From Oscillospiraceae bacterium (lineage in GTDB: Bacteria; Bacillota; Clostridia; Oscillospirales; Acutalibacteraceae), in assembly GCA_015065805.1 (NCBI GenBank), contig SVPN01000003.1, positions 1 through 64,000 on the forward strand: a stretch of DNA of 64,000 nucleotides, in the 5' to 3' direction. A model generated the notes under the pieces. It made no database searches, had not been told where the DNA came from, and saw nothing but the letters and a program-made list of their open reading frames with translations. Positions 8,742 through 16,424 of this stretch are shown piece by piece (position 1 is the stretch's first letter; each line of letters begins with the position of its first letter). The position numbers and the translations under genes were made by a program.

Positions 8742-9515
8742 TTATGTATAGAGATAGTATACAGCCATTAAGTCGTGTAATGTGGGGACGGAGGCGGTCA
8801 TATGTTCGGGCCCTTCGTATGTGTATCCATCGCAAATCGGGTGATCACTTCCACCGTACATAATGATTCCGTTATCTCTGGAATCATGTGCTAATCCTAA
8901 TGCGTGACCGATTTCGTGAGAGGCAACTTTTTTCATCAATAGATGTGTTTGAGCTTCTGTATGGTCTATTGCATAGTTGTCAAATTTTTTTTGCGAAAAA
9001 GTAATAACAGAATATCTCCAGTTAGTATTGCTGGTAGCAACTTGTTCAATAAGAGATTGGCCGTGGGCGTCGAATGGTTCTGTTACAGCGTATACTTCGG
9101 GATAAGAAACGGCGTTGATACGGATGTAATCCTCAGTGTAAATAAAACGAATATCCGACCTGGATAATACAACCTCATTGCAAGTCATACCAAAATTATA
9201 ATGATCATTTGTATAACCGTCCTGTTGAGACATTCTTTGAGAGATTATACCTAAATGCCAGTTCCAGTCGTCAATTGCCTCTGAAATAACCATCCATAAG
9301 TCATTGTTTTCGTTTAGAGAAAAGTCAATATAGCAATTAACATTATCTAATGAATGTTTGTTTCCGAGTTCATCAAGCATATGACCACCGAAGACAATAT
9401 ATTTTTCACCATTATCTCCTGTGAAAACGAATTCAGCTGATGTGGATGTTGCAAAAAACAAAATCAAGGGTATTGTCAATAAAAAGGATAATAATCTTTT
9501 GTTTGTAGTTTTCAT
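8742..9515 (-). CDS. Secreted matrixin-like zinc metalloprotease
   Basis: 257 residues with an N-terminal signal peptide (hydrophobic core ending near STSAEF, residues about 1-28) and no lipobox. The extended zinc motif HEIGHALGLAHD supplies three His ligands and the catalytic Glu in the HExxHxxGxxH form of the metzincin/M10 clan. It is followed by GIIMYGG, which fits the Met-turn. The preceding region is variable and I see no clear pro-domain cysteine switch. It heads a leftward operon with two lipoproteins and has a near-consensus promoter at 9607-9635. The region is AT-rich. It probably cleaves extracellular proteins; the substrate is unknown. Confidence 0.85.
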   Translation of the reverse strand: MKTTNKRLLSFLLTIPLILFFATSTSAEFVFTGDNGEKYIVFGGHMLDELGNKHSLDNVNCYIDFSLNENNDLWMVISEAIDDWNWHLGIISQRMSQQDGYTNDHYNFGMTCNEVVLSRSDIRFIYTEDYIRINAVSYPEVYAVTEPFDAHGQSLIEQVATSNTNWRYSVITFSQKKFDNYAIDHTEAQTHLLMKKVASHEIGHALGLAHDSRDNGIIMYGGSDHPICDGYTYEGPEHMTASVPTLHDLMAVYYLYT

Positions 9516-9606
9516 ATAAAAACCTTCTTTCTCAATGCTAATACTTGAATATGTGTTTAGAAATAGATCTGTACATTGGAATCACCCCTTAGTTTATTCT
9601 GGTAAC

Positions 9607-9635
9607 ATTATACCCCCAAAAAACATATTTGTCAA
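9607..9635 (-). promoter_or_regulatory. Strong sigma-A promoter of the metalloprotease-lipoprotein operon
   Basis: On the minus strand TTGACA (9635-9630), a 17-base spacer and TATAAT (9612-9607): a perfect consensus pair. The transcript would have a leader of roughly 85 bases before the metalloprotease ATG. It is back-to-back with the padR promoter, with about 20 bases between the two -35 boxes. Confidence 0.8.
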
Positions 9636-9657
9636 TAATATATTGCGGAAAATAGTA

Positions 9658-9686
9658 TTGACTTTACTATATACCTTGTGTATACT
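9658..9686 (+). promoter_or_regulatory. Promoter of the padR operon with a dyad over the -10 region
   Basis: TTGACT (9658-9663), 17-base spacer, TATACT (9681-9686). Within it a small dyad TATAC-5-GTATA overlaps the spacer and -10 box. PadR regulators usually repress their own operon through palindromes at the promoter, so this is a candidate operator; the operator role is inferred. Confidence 0.65.
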
Positions 9687-9732
9687 AATAGCGTAAGGTT
9701 TGGATGGAACTTCCCAAAAAAGGTTCGGTGTT

Positions 9733-10083
9733 ATGAAGATTTCGGAAAATGTGAAGCGCGGGTCGGTGGATCTGCTGTTGCTGACTCTTCTCAAAGAAGA
9801 GGATATGTACGGCTATCAGCTCGCCCAGGAGCTTGCTGCGAGAAGCAGCGGACGGTACAAGCTGCAGGAAAGCTCGATGTATCCCATTTTGTACCGTATG
9901 ATCGACAAAGGGCTGATCAGCGACCGTCGGGAGCTGGTCGGCAAACGCCGTGTGCGCGTGTATTATCATCTGGAGCACGAAGGCTTGCTGTATCTTCAGC
10001 AGGCTTTGGAGGACTACCTGTCAACGGTAGGCGGCGTGCTGGAAATTCTGGGAAAGAGGATCGTGGACAATGAAACAGACTAA
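9733..10083 (+). CDS. PadR-family transcriptional regulator
   Basis: A cytosolic winged-helix regulator of 116 residues. The PadR core reads KRGSVDLLLLTLLKEEDMYGYQ at the N-terminus, then YKLQESSMYPILYRM (recognition helix) and a wing with RVRVYYHLEHEG. I chose the ATG at 9733 over an upstream TTG at 9700 because homologues begin at this point. The gene overlaps the next one by 14 bases. In Clostridia PadR genes are commonly coupled to a membrane protein with a HAAS-type domain, as here, and the two probably act together on their own operon. Confidence 0.92.
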   Translation: MKISENVKRGSVDLLLLTLLKEEDMYGYQLAQELAARSSGRYKLQESSMYPILYRMIDKGLISDRRELVGKRRVRVYYHLEHEGLLYLQQALEDYLSTVGGVLEILGKRIVDNETD

Positions 10084-10480
10084 CCGTGCAATACGCGCCG
10101 CCAAGCGGTATTTACGTGAGGTGCGGCGTGATCTTCCGTGCTCGCTCAAGACCAAACGGGAGATGTTGTCCCGCCTGGAAGAATCGCTTCTCGATTTTGT
10201 CGGTGAGCGCCCTCACGCAACCTATGAAGACATTACCGGTCATTTCGGACACCCCTGCGAGGTCGCCGATGCGTATTTCGCGGATCTTCCCGCCGAGCAG
10301 CTTCGCAAGGATCTGCATACGGCGCGTTTTGTACGCCGTGTGCTGATAACGGTTCTTGTCATCGCGGCGTTGGCGTATGGGATGACATTGGGAATTGTTA
10401 TTTATGAAAATCATATTGATGGTTCAATTGTGCAAACGTATGAAGTTAACGAAAATCGAATTAATTGTTTTTTAGAATGA
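10070..10480 (+). CDS. HAAS/DUF1700-like membrane protein coupled to PadR
   Basis: 136 residues. The N-terminal 75 residues form a helical domain like the HAAS (DUF1700) partner domain, with the pattern AKRYLREVRRDL ... MLSRLEESLLDF and GHFGHPCEVADAYF. One transmembrane segment follows (about residues 91-112, VLITVLVIAALAYGMTLGIVI), then a short tail of about 25 residues outside. Overlap with padR indicates translational coupling. Proteins of this kind are thought to work with PadR regulators, perhaps by sequestering them at the membrane; nothing in the sequence proves it here. The last part is AT-richer than the first. Confidence 0.75.
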   Translation: MKQTNRAIRAAKRYLREVRRDLPCSLKTKREMLSRLEESLLDFVGERPHATYEDITGHFGHPCEVADAYFADLPAEQLRKDLHTARFVRRVLITVLVIAALAYGMTLGIVIYENHIDGSIVQTYEVNENRINCFLE

Positions 10481-10510
10481 TTCGGTGAGACGGAAAGGAG
10501 AAAATAGGGT

Positions 10511-10999
10511 ATGAAACGTTTATGGTCTTTTGTATTTGCATTGGTGCTTATGGTGTGTATGATTACATCTATATCAGCACAGGAGGCGGATTCCTTCCGC
10601 ATTGTCAGTGAGACAATCGAGACTTTTGAAGATGGTTTTTCTATTGTCACCACCATTTCCGAAGAGAATCTGACAGCGGAAAATGCGGCTCGCGCAGGGT
10701 ATAATAAAACAGGAAGTAAAACGGTTACGGGTAAAGATCAGACCGGTGCTGTATGTTGGACATTCACGGTGACCGGTACCTTTGTCGTGAACGAGGGTGT
10801 GGTGTCGGCGTGCATCACAGCGCGATATTCGCACACGATTTCCAATTCTGCCTGGTCGTTGCAAAGCGGCAATGCTGCCAAGACGGGCAATCAGGCAGTA
10901 GCCAGCGGTACATTTATTAAGAAAGCGCTTGGCGTAACGGTTCAGACAGTAGACACCTCTGTTACACTTACCTGTGATAAATACGGTGTGCTGTCATAA
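10511..10999 (+). CDS. Small secreted protein of unknown function
   Basis: 162 residues with a clear signal peptide (MKRLWSFVFALVLMVCM, cleavage near SISAQEA). The mature part is rich in Thr, Ser and Val and looks like a beta-sandwich: KTGSKTVTGKDQTGAVCWTF, then an alternating hydrophobic pattern, ending TLTCDKYGVLS. I recall similar small secreted proteins next to PadR genes in Clostridia but cannot assign a function. It follows the HAAS-like gene by 30 bases with a GGAAAGGAG site, so it belongs to the padR operon and may be its regulated output. A hairpin follows at 11016-11042. Confidence 0.7.
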   Translation: MKRLWSFVFALVLMVCMITSISAQEADSFRIVSETIETFEDGFSIVTTISEENLTAENAARAGYNKTGSKTVTGKDQTGAVCWTFTVTGTFVVNEGVVSACITARYSHTISNSAWSLQSGNAAKTGNQAVASGTFIKKALGVTVQTVDTSVTLTCDKYGVLS

Positions 11000-11015
11000 G
11001 CTCTTTAACAAAAAC

Positions 11016-11042
11016 GGACTGTCGCGTTTAACGCGGCAGTCC
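11016..11042 (+). terminator. Terminator hairpin after the padR operon
   Basis: GGACTGTCGCG, TTTA loop region, CGCGGCAGTCC (one mismatch) followed by CTGTCTTT. The T tract is weak, so efficiency is uncertain, but its position 17 bases after the stop fits a terminator. Confidence 0.6.
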
Positions 11043-11082
11043 CTGTCTTTATAAGTATTCTGAAAATGCGAGGTGAGCGGCG

Positions 11083-11811
11083 TTGGCCGAAAAGGAAACC
11101 AAGCCCAATCTGCACAAGGGTCATCGCGAGCGGATGAAAAATCGCTACATTTCCAAAGGCTTCCGCGATTTTGAGCCGCACGAGCTCATAGAGATCTTGT
11201 TGTATTACGGTGTGCCGCAACGCGACACCAATCCGCTTGCACACGAGCTGTTCAACACCTTCGGCAGTGTCAACGCGGTGTTGTCTGCCGACCGTGAGAT
11301 ACTGTGCGCCGTGAAAGGTGTCTCGCCGAATCTGGCGACCTTTCTCAATTTAGTCGGAGACATTCATCGCTTTTGCTCGGAGGAGGCGATGCCGACGGGG
11401 ATGACCCTTCGTTACACGACGGATTTTGTCAGCTTTCTTCAACCGCGCTTTGACCGCCTGCCTGTTGAGCAAGTGTGGATCGTGTGTATGGATGTGCTGG
11501 CGCGTGTGGTGGGTGTGCATCAGATCTCGTCGGGATCGCCGATATCTTCGGAGATAAATGTGCGCCGTATTATGCAGTTGGCGCTGGCGGACAATGCCAG
11601 CAGTCTGATCATTGCACACAATCACCCTTCGGGGATCGCGTTGCCGTCCGAGCCTGACATCCTGGCGACGATCGAGCTTGCCAAGGCACTCAAGGGTGTC
11701 GGCATCCGATTGCGGGATCATCTGATCTTTGCACGGGATAACGAATGCGTTTCGTTTAACGACAGCGAGGCAGTTCAGCAAACGCTGGAGGGCTTGCCGT
11801 TTGAATTGTAA
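11083..11811 (+). CDS. radC: RadC-family JAB-domain protein
   Basis: 242 residues of the RadC family: an N-terminal helix-hairpin-helix-like region (HEL..ILLYYG...TNPLAHELF, AVKGVSPNLATFL) and a C-terminal JAB/MPN metal-binding domain with the motif AHNHPSGIALPSEPD. The family was named for DNA repair, but its real role is unsettled. The start is a TTG at 11083 with GAGGTGAG upstream; the first residues MAEKETKPNLHKGHRER fit the family. It stands alone, between the padR operon hairpin and a strong terminator. Confidence 0.9.
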   Translation: MAEKETKPNLHKGHRERMKNRYISKGFRDFEPHELIEILLYYGVPQRDTNPLAHELFNTFGSVNAVLSADREILCAVKGVSPNLATFLNLVGDIHRFCSEEAMPTGMTLRYTTDFVSFLQPRFDRLPVEQVWIVCMDVLARVVGVHQISSGSPISSEINVRRIMQLALADNASSLIIAHNHPSGIALPSEPDILATIELAKALKGVGIRLRDHLIFARDNECVSFNDSEAVQQTLEGLPFEL

Positions 11812-11839
11812 AACCGAATATACAGAACAAAAGGATTTC

Positions 11840-11871
11840 GGCGTAAAAGCATTGCTTTTACGCCGTTTTTT
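11840..11871 (+). terminator. Rho-independent terminator of radC
   Basis: GGCGTAAAAGC / GCTTTTACGCC perfect 11-base stem with an ATT loop, followed by GTTTTTT. It lies 28 bases after the radC stop. Confidence 0.9.
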
Positions 11872-11880
11872 GAACCCCTT

Positions 11881-11933
11881 GCCTCTCCCGTTGGGAGAGG
11901 TGGCATCGCCGCAAGGCGATGACGGAGAGGGTG
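11881..11933. repeat. Short interspersed-repeat-like element with two stem-loops
   Basis: Two adjacent hairpins: CCTCTCCC-GTT-GGGAGAGG (11882-11900) and CATCGCC-GCAA-GGCGATG (11904-11921), then GACGGAGAGGG. This arrangement, a CCTCTCCC hairpin, a variable second hairpin and GACGGAGAGGG, resembles small dispersed repeats that I know from Oscillospiraceae genomes. No second copy was noticed in this window, so dispersal is not shown here. Confidence 0.55.
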
Positions 11934-11993
11934 TTGCCCGTGACGGGGGAACAAACAAATCGTCCCAAAGAAGCCCTCTGTCTTTTAATAAAG

Positions 11994-12022
11994 TAAAAAG
12001 CCTCCCCTTTGTCAGGGGAGGC
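11994..12022 (-). terminator. Terminator of the MATE-CLC operon
   Basis: Read on the minus strand: GCCTCCCC, seven-base loop, GGGGAGGC, followed by TTTTTACTTT. Located 17 bases past the CLC stop codon. It abuts the repeat-like element at 11881-11933 and may be part of the same insertion. Confidence 0.8.
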
Positions 12023-12038
12023 AGAGATGACACACTGT

Positions 12039-13307
12039 TTATTTTACGGGGCGGTTGATATATTGCGCGTGGAGCTTGGAATACATGATCCGTTGCTCGT
12101 GATACAATCCGTAATTGCCCGACAGGATGTAGCTGATGATGCACGCGGGTGCAAACAACAGCAGTCCTTGTGAACCGAACAGCTCGATACTCAGAATGAT
12201 GCAGGCTACAGGGCAGTTCACCGAGGCGCACAGCATCGTGATCATCGCGATGGCCGCCGCAACCCCGGGGTCAAGCCCTAAAAGACCGCCTGCCACACAG
12301 CCGAAGGTAGAGCCGATGAACAGCGTCGGAACGATCTCGCCGCCCTTGAAGCCGCAACCGATGGTGACAGCGGTAAACAGCATTTTCCAGAGAAACGCGG
12401 CGGGAACGACCGTACCGTTGTTGACGGCGTTGTACACGATCTCCATACCCGAGCCGTTGTAGTCACGCGAACCGCTCAGCAGGGTCAGCAGGAGGATCGC
12501 AACACCGCCCACGGCAATACGCCAATAGGGATTCGGGAAGGCTTTCGAGAACAAACGGTGGCTTTCCCGCATAGCCAGACAAAAGACAATGCTGATGCCT
12601 GCGCACAGCACTGCTAAAAGCGACACACGCCACAGCGTATCCCACGACGCTTCGGGGATGACCGCTGTGAAGGTCATCGGACGGGCACCGAGCAAACGTG
12701 CGATCGCGTAGCTTAACAGCGATGCCGCCATACAGGGAAGCAGTGCGGCATAATACATCACGCCGACGCTGATAACCTCAATGGCAAAAAAGACCGCCGT
12801 GAGCGGGGTGCAGAACAGCGCGGAAAACAGCGCGCTCATACCGCACAGCGTTACAATGTGCATATCGCGGTTGTCGAACTTCAGCAGATGGCCGACCTTG
12901 ACGCCGATACTGCCGCCCAACTGAAGTGCCGCGCCCTCGCGTCCTGCCGAACCGCCGAACAGGTGGGTCAGCATCGTGCTGATGAAAATCAGCGGTGCCA
13001 TCACAAGGCGGATATGGTGGCCCGTGCGCACCGAGCCGATAACCTCATCGGTGCCTGCGGATTTGCTCATATCCGTGATGTTGTATAAGAGCACGATCAC
13101 AAGACCTGCGACGGGTAACAGCCAGATCAGCCACGCTTGCTCGTTGAACAGCTGATTGGAAAACTCCACAGTCATATGAAACAGAGTGCCCAAAGGACCG
13201 CTGACAGCACCTGTGATGAGCGCGACCAACAGCCATTTTCCGACCGAACGGAACGTTTCGGCAAGCTGTTGCCGCTTGGAGGTCAGAATATGTTCCATAT
13301 CAGGCAC
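12039..13307 (-). CDS. CLC-family chloride/fluoride channel or antiporter
   Basis: 422 residues, mostly hydrophobic helices, of the CLC superfamily. Conserved points are the N-terminal GPLG helix, GGSAGREGAALQLGG (the GREGP-type segment with the gating glutamate), and FKGGEIVPTLFIGSTFG (the GxFxP-type segment). The usual GSGIP anion-binding loop reads SAGTDEV here, so the chloride-coordinating serine is not obvious. With the GREG-A/T-xxQ pattern this recalls the fluoride-specific CLC-F branch, but I cannot place it without a tree. No fluoride riboswitch was recognised upstream. It overlaps the MATE gene by eight bases and is co-transcribed with it. Confidence 0.85.
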   Translation of the reverse strand: MPDMEHILTSKRQQLAETFRSVGKWLLVALITGAVSGPLGTLFHMTVEFSNQLFNEQAWLIWLLPVAGLVIVLLYNITDMSKSAGTDEVIGSVRTGHHIRLVMAPLIFISTMLTHLFGGSAGREGAALQLGGSIGVKVGHLLKFDNRDMHIVTLCGMSALFSALFCTPLTAVFFAIEVISVGVMYYAALLPCMAASLLSYAIARLLGARPMTFTAVIPEASWDTLWRVSLLAVLCAGISIVFCLAMRESHRLFSKAFPNPYWRIAVGGVAILLLTLLSGSRDYNGSGMEIVYNAVNNGTVVPAAFLWKMLFTAVTIGCGFKGGEIVPTLFIGSTFGCVAGGLLGLDPGVAAAIAMITMLCASVNCPVACIILSIELFGSQGLLLFAPACIISYILSGNYGLYHEQRIMYSKLHAQYINRPVK

Positions 13308-14685
13308 TCCTTTGATCGCTCAACGGCTTGATTTCCTTTTTGTACAGATACACAAAGAAGACGGTGCTCAGTGCCAGTGACATTACCTCAGCGATGGGGA
13401 ACGCCCACCACACCGCGTGAATGTTTTCCGTAAGGGAGAGCAGATAGGCAACGGGGATCAGCACCACAAGCTGACGGCCGACCGATACGGTCAGACTGAG
13501 CAGGCCGTGGGACAACGCCTGAAACACGGAGGTGACGATGATGCAGAAGCCCGCAAAAAGGAAGCTCAGGCTGATGGTGCGAAGTGCCGTGACGGCGATC
13601 TCGACGGTCGTTTCGGACAGATTGAACGGCGCGAGCAGTACGTGGGGGAACAGCTGGAACAGCGCCAGACCGACCAGCATCATCGACACCGCGCTGATGA
13701 TGCTCAGGCGGATGGTTTTGCTGATACGCTCGGGATTTTTGGCGCCGTAGTTGTACGCAACGATCGGCACCATACCGTTGTTCAGTCCGAAGACGGGCAT
13801 AAAGATAAAGCTCTGCAATTTGAAGTATGTGCCGAGCACCGTGACGCCCGCATCGCCGATCGGATATCCGAATCCGAGCAGAATGCGGTTGAAAAAGAAG
13901 GTCATCACGGAGGCGATCGAGCCCATTATGATGGACGGGATACCCACCGCGTAGATTTTGCGGATGGTTTTCAGGTTGGGACGGAATCCGCGCAACGTGA
14001 TGTGGATCTCCTTGTTTTTGGTGCGGTTAAACCGGATGGCAAGCAGCATTGCCACAATCTGACCGAATACGGTGGCGATCGCCGCACCCGCAACACCGAA
14101 GCCTTCAAAATCACCGATACCGAAGATGAACAGGGGATCGAGAATGATGTTGATGATGGCACCGGTTCCTTGGGTGATCATGGTGTACAGGGTCTTGCCG
14201 GTGGATTGCAACAAACGCTCAAACACAAACTGCCCGAACAGACCGAAGGAAAGCGAGCAGCAAAGCGAGAGATAGGATACGCCGTAACCGATGGTTTCGA
14301 CATCGTTTGTTTGTGTCTGGATGAAGAACTTTGTGCCGAGCAGACCGAACAGCAAAAAGACGATATAGCTCAGTCCGTACAGAAAAATGGCATTGTTCGC
14401 CGCACGGTTGGCTTCTTTGTGATTGCCTTCACCCAGACTGCGCGACAGCAACGCATTGACACCGACACCCGTGCCTGCGCCCACAGCGATCATCAGATTC
14501 TGAATGGGGAAGGCAATGGTGACGGCGTTGAGCGCCTTTTCGCTGAGCTGGGCAACAAAGATGCTGTCCACGATGTTGTACATTGCTTGTACCAGCATCG
14601 AAATGATCATCGGCAAAGCCATACTGAACAGCAGTTTCCCGACGGGCATTACGCCCATTTTGTTTTCTTGCAACGGTTTTGACAT
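13300..14685 (-). CDS. MATE-family multidrug/cation exporter
   Basis: 461 residues with about twelve predicted membrane helices in two MatE halves. The first half starts PVGKLLFSMALPMIISMLVQAMYNIVD... and carries the family pattern VGAGTGVGVNALLSRSLGEG; the second half begins near IRKIYAVGIPSIIMGS. It is probably a sodium- or proton-driven exporter in the membrane; substrates cannot be told. The ATG at 14685 is preferred to an in-frame TTG two codons upstream; an AGAGG lies 11 bases before it. It overlaps the CLC gene, so the two transporters are probably translated together. Confidence 0.9.
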   Translation of the reverse strand: MSKPLQENKMGVMPVGKLLFSMALPMIISMLVQAMYNIVDSIFVAQLSEKALNAVTIAFPIQNLMIAVGAGTGVGVNALLSRSLGEGNHKEANRAANNAIFLYGLSYIVFLLFGLLGTKFFIQTQTNDVETIGYGVSYLSLCCSLSFGLFGQFVFERLLQSTGKTLYTMITQGTGAIINIILDPLFIFGIGDFEGFGVAGAAIATVFGQIVAMLLAIRFNRTKNKEIHITLRGFRPNLKTIRKIYAVGIPSIIMGSIASVMTFFFNRILLGFGYPIGDAGVTVLGTYFKLQSFIFMPVFGLNNGMVPIVAYNYGAKNPERISKTIRLSIISAVSMMLVGLALFQLFPHVLLAPFNLSETTVEIAVTALRTISLSFLFAGFCIIVTSVFQALSHGLLSLTVSVGRQLVVLIPVAYLLSLTENIHAVWWAFPIAEVMSLALSTVFFVYLYKKEIKPLSDQRSA

Positions 14686-14705
14686 ATTCAAAAAGCCTCT
14701 TTTTC

Positions 14706-14739
14706 AAAAAAATCGGTGCTTTGTCGAAACAAAGCACCG
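14706..14739 (-). terminator. Terminator of the amidohydrolase gene
   Basis: Minus-strand reading: CGGTGCTTTG, six-base loop, CAAAGCACCG, then ATTTTTTT. It lies about 30 bases beyond the amidohydrolase stop and just before the MATE gene, which therefore needs its own promoter (none convincing seen) or read-through. Confidence 0.85.
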
Positions 14740-14767
14740 AAAAGTATAGCAGTAATTATTTGAAAAG

Positions 14768-15574
14768 TCAATCACCAAGCATCATCTTTGCATTCTTCCA
14801 CGCAATGAAATCCCGTTCGTCCTGCGTCAGCGGGAGAGATTCAAAGCATTGCCTGTCCGCTTGCTGATTTCCCCACGGGGAATCCGACGCAAACAGGATG
14901 CGCTCAGCACCGTGACGGCGGATGATGCGGAGTAATTGCTCGTTGTCGATCTGTCCGAGGGAGAAAGCAAGATCGAGATACACCGCCTTCCCGACCAGAT
15001 ACGTTTCCACATCGTCCCACATCCGCCAGCCGCCGACGTGTGCTAAAACGATGCGCGGATCGTCGGGATCGGTTTTCAGCTCATTCAGAACAGCGGCTGT
15101 TCGTGCGGGCGTGCAGTGAACGGGATCGGGTAGCCCAATGTCGATCCCTGCGTGAATGACAACGTAGAGATTGCGGCGAAGTGCCTCGCGAAGAATACGC
15201 ACGTTGCGTTCATCGTCGATGAATACGCCTTGATAATCGGGATGGAGCTTGATGCCCTTGAGTCCCGATGCTACGATGAAATCAAGCTTTGCTTCGATAT
15301 CATCGTTGTCGGGGTGAATGCCGCCGAAGGAGATCAGGCGGTCGTGCTCTTGGTTGATCTGTGCGGCGAAACGGTTGATGCTGTCAAATTGGGAGGGCTT
15401 TGTCACCACGGGGAGCACCACCGAACGGTCGATCCCTGCCTCGTCCATCGAACGCAGAAGATCTTGTGCCGTTCCGTTCGTGTGCGCAGGGATCCCGCCG
15501 ATCTTCTCTAAATGCGCAATGGTAGCGGGCGCAATCTTGTCAGGAAAAATATGGGTGTGAAAATCAATTGTCAT
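14768..15574 (-). CDS. Amidohydrolase-2 family TIM-barrel hydrolase/decarboxylase
   Basis: A metal-dependent hydrolase of the amidohydrolase-2 group, which includes ACMSD-type decarboxylases. The N-terminal metal motif is MTIDFHTHIFP. Other metal-site strands are GIKLHPDYQGV (about residue 115), VVIHAGID, IVLAHVGGW and the terminal FASDSPWG with the catalytic Asp. The frame stays open 41 codons upstream, but ATG 15574 has GAGGTGAT five bases before it and fits the family N-terminus (268 residues). It is monocistronic between two terminators. The substrate cannot be predicted. Confidence 0.88.
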   Translation of the reverse strand: MTIDFHTHIFPDKIAPATIAHLEKIGGIPAHTNGTAQDLLRSMDEAGIDRSVVLPVVTKPSQFDSINRFAAQINQEHDRLISFGGIHPDNDDIEAKLDFIVASGLKGIKLHPDYQGVFIDDERNVRILREALRRNLYVVIHAGIDIGLPDPVHCTPARTAAVLNELKTDPDDPRIVLAHVGGWRMWDDVETYLVGKAVYLDLAFSLGQIDNEQLLRIIRRHGAERILFASDSPWGNQQADRQCFESLPLTQDERDFIAWKNAKMMLGD

Positions 15575-15600
15575 AGAGATCACCTCATTTGGGGGGGGAG

Positions 15601-15644
15601 AAAAGCCTGCTGTTTCCGAGAAAGCGGAAACAGCAGGCTTTTTG
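15601..15644. terminator. Strong bidirectional terminator after the amino-acid ABC operon
   Basis: AAAAGCCTGCTGTTTCCG and its reverse complement form an 18-base perfect stem around a six-base loop, with T runs on both ends. It closes the ABC operon leftwards, ten bases after its last stop codon. Confidence 0.92.
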
Positions 15645-15653
15645 GGTATACGT

Positions 15654-16406
15654 TCAGTTTTCGCTGATACGACGCAGGAAGCTTTGCGTGCGCTCATTTT
15701 GCGGATGATCGATCACATCGTGCGGAGCACCCTGCTCCACAATCATACCGTCATCCATAAAGATTATTGTATCCGAAACATCCCTTGCAAATTCCATTTC
15801 GTGCGTAACAACGATCATTGTGCAGTCTTTATCCTTCAGACTGCGGATGACCTTGAGCACCTCGCCTGTCAGTTCGGGGTCGAGAGCGGAGGTCGGTTCG
15901 TCGAAACAGAGAATGTCGGGATTCAGCGCCAGAGCGCGCGCGATGGCGACACGTTGCTGCTGACCGCCCGAAAGCTGAGCGGGATAATAGTTCATCCGTT
16001 CGGTCAGACCGACCTTTTCGATAAGCTGTTCGGCGCGGGCTCTGATCTCGTCCTCGGGAGCCATTTTCATCAGCTTCGGAGCGAGCATCACGTTTTCCAG
16101 CACCGTGTACTGCGGAAACAGGTTGAAGGACTGGAATACCAGCCCGAAATGCAGACGGTTTTTGCGGATCTGCTCTTCGGGAGGACGCTTTGTCGTGCCG
16201 TTATAGATGCACTTGCCGTCGATGTGAATGGTGCCCCACTCGGCAAATTCCAGGAAGTTCAGGCAACGAAGCAAGGTCGTTTTACCGCTTCCCGAGGAGC
16301 CGATGATGGACAGCACTTCACCCTTTTCCAAAAAAAAGTCGATGCCTTTGAGGATTTCGGTCTTGCCGAAGCTTTTTTTAAGTCCGCGGACTTCCAAAAA
16401 TGCCAT
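15654..16406 (-). CDS. Polar amino-acid ABC transporter ATP-binding protein
   Basis: 250-residue ATPase of the GlnQ/HisP type that powers amino-acid import at the inner face of the membrane. Walker A GSSGSGKTTLLRC, Q-loop VFQSFNLFPQYTVLENV, signature LSGGQQQRVAIARAL, Walker B ILCFDEPTSALDPE and the H-loop VVTHEM are all present. A short insertion (NGTTKRPPEEQIRKN) precedes the Q-loop. It is last in the operon of binding protein, permease, ATPase, which ends at a strong terminator. Confidence 0.95.
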   Translation of the reverse strand: MAFLEVRGLKKSFGKTEILKGIDFFLEKGEVLSIIGSSGSGKTTLLRCLNFLEFAEWGTIHIDGKCIYNGTTKRPPEEQIRKNRLHFGLVFQSFNLFPQYTVLENVMLAPKLMKMAPEDEIRARAEQLIEKVGLTERMNYYPAQLSGGQQQRVAIARALALNPDILCFDEPTSALDPELTGEVLKVIRSLKDKDCTMIVVTHEMEFARDVSDTIIFMDDGMIVEQGAPHDVIDHPQNERTQSFLRRISEN

Positions 16407-16424
16407 GTGTCGTAACCACCTAAA

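Noticed and set aside
13417..14682. A plus-strand open frame of 421 codons opposite the MATE gene
   Set aside because: Antisense shadow, very rich in Asp, His and Gln, no recognisable motif.
14686..14767. A fluoride or other riboswitch upstream of the MATE-CLC operon
   Set aside because: The only structure is a simple stem with a T run on the minus strand that fits a terminator of the preceding gene.
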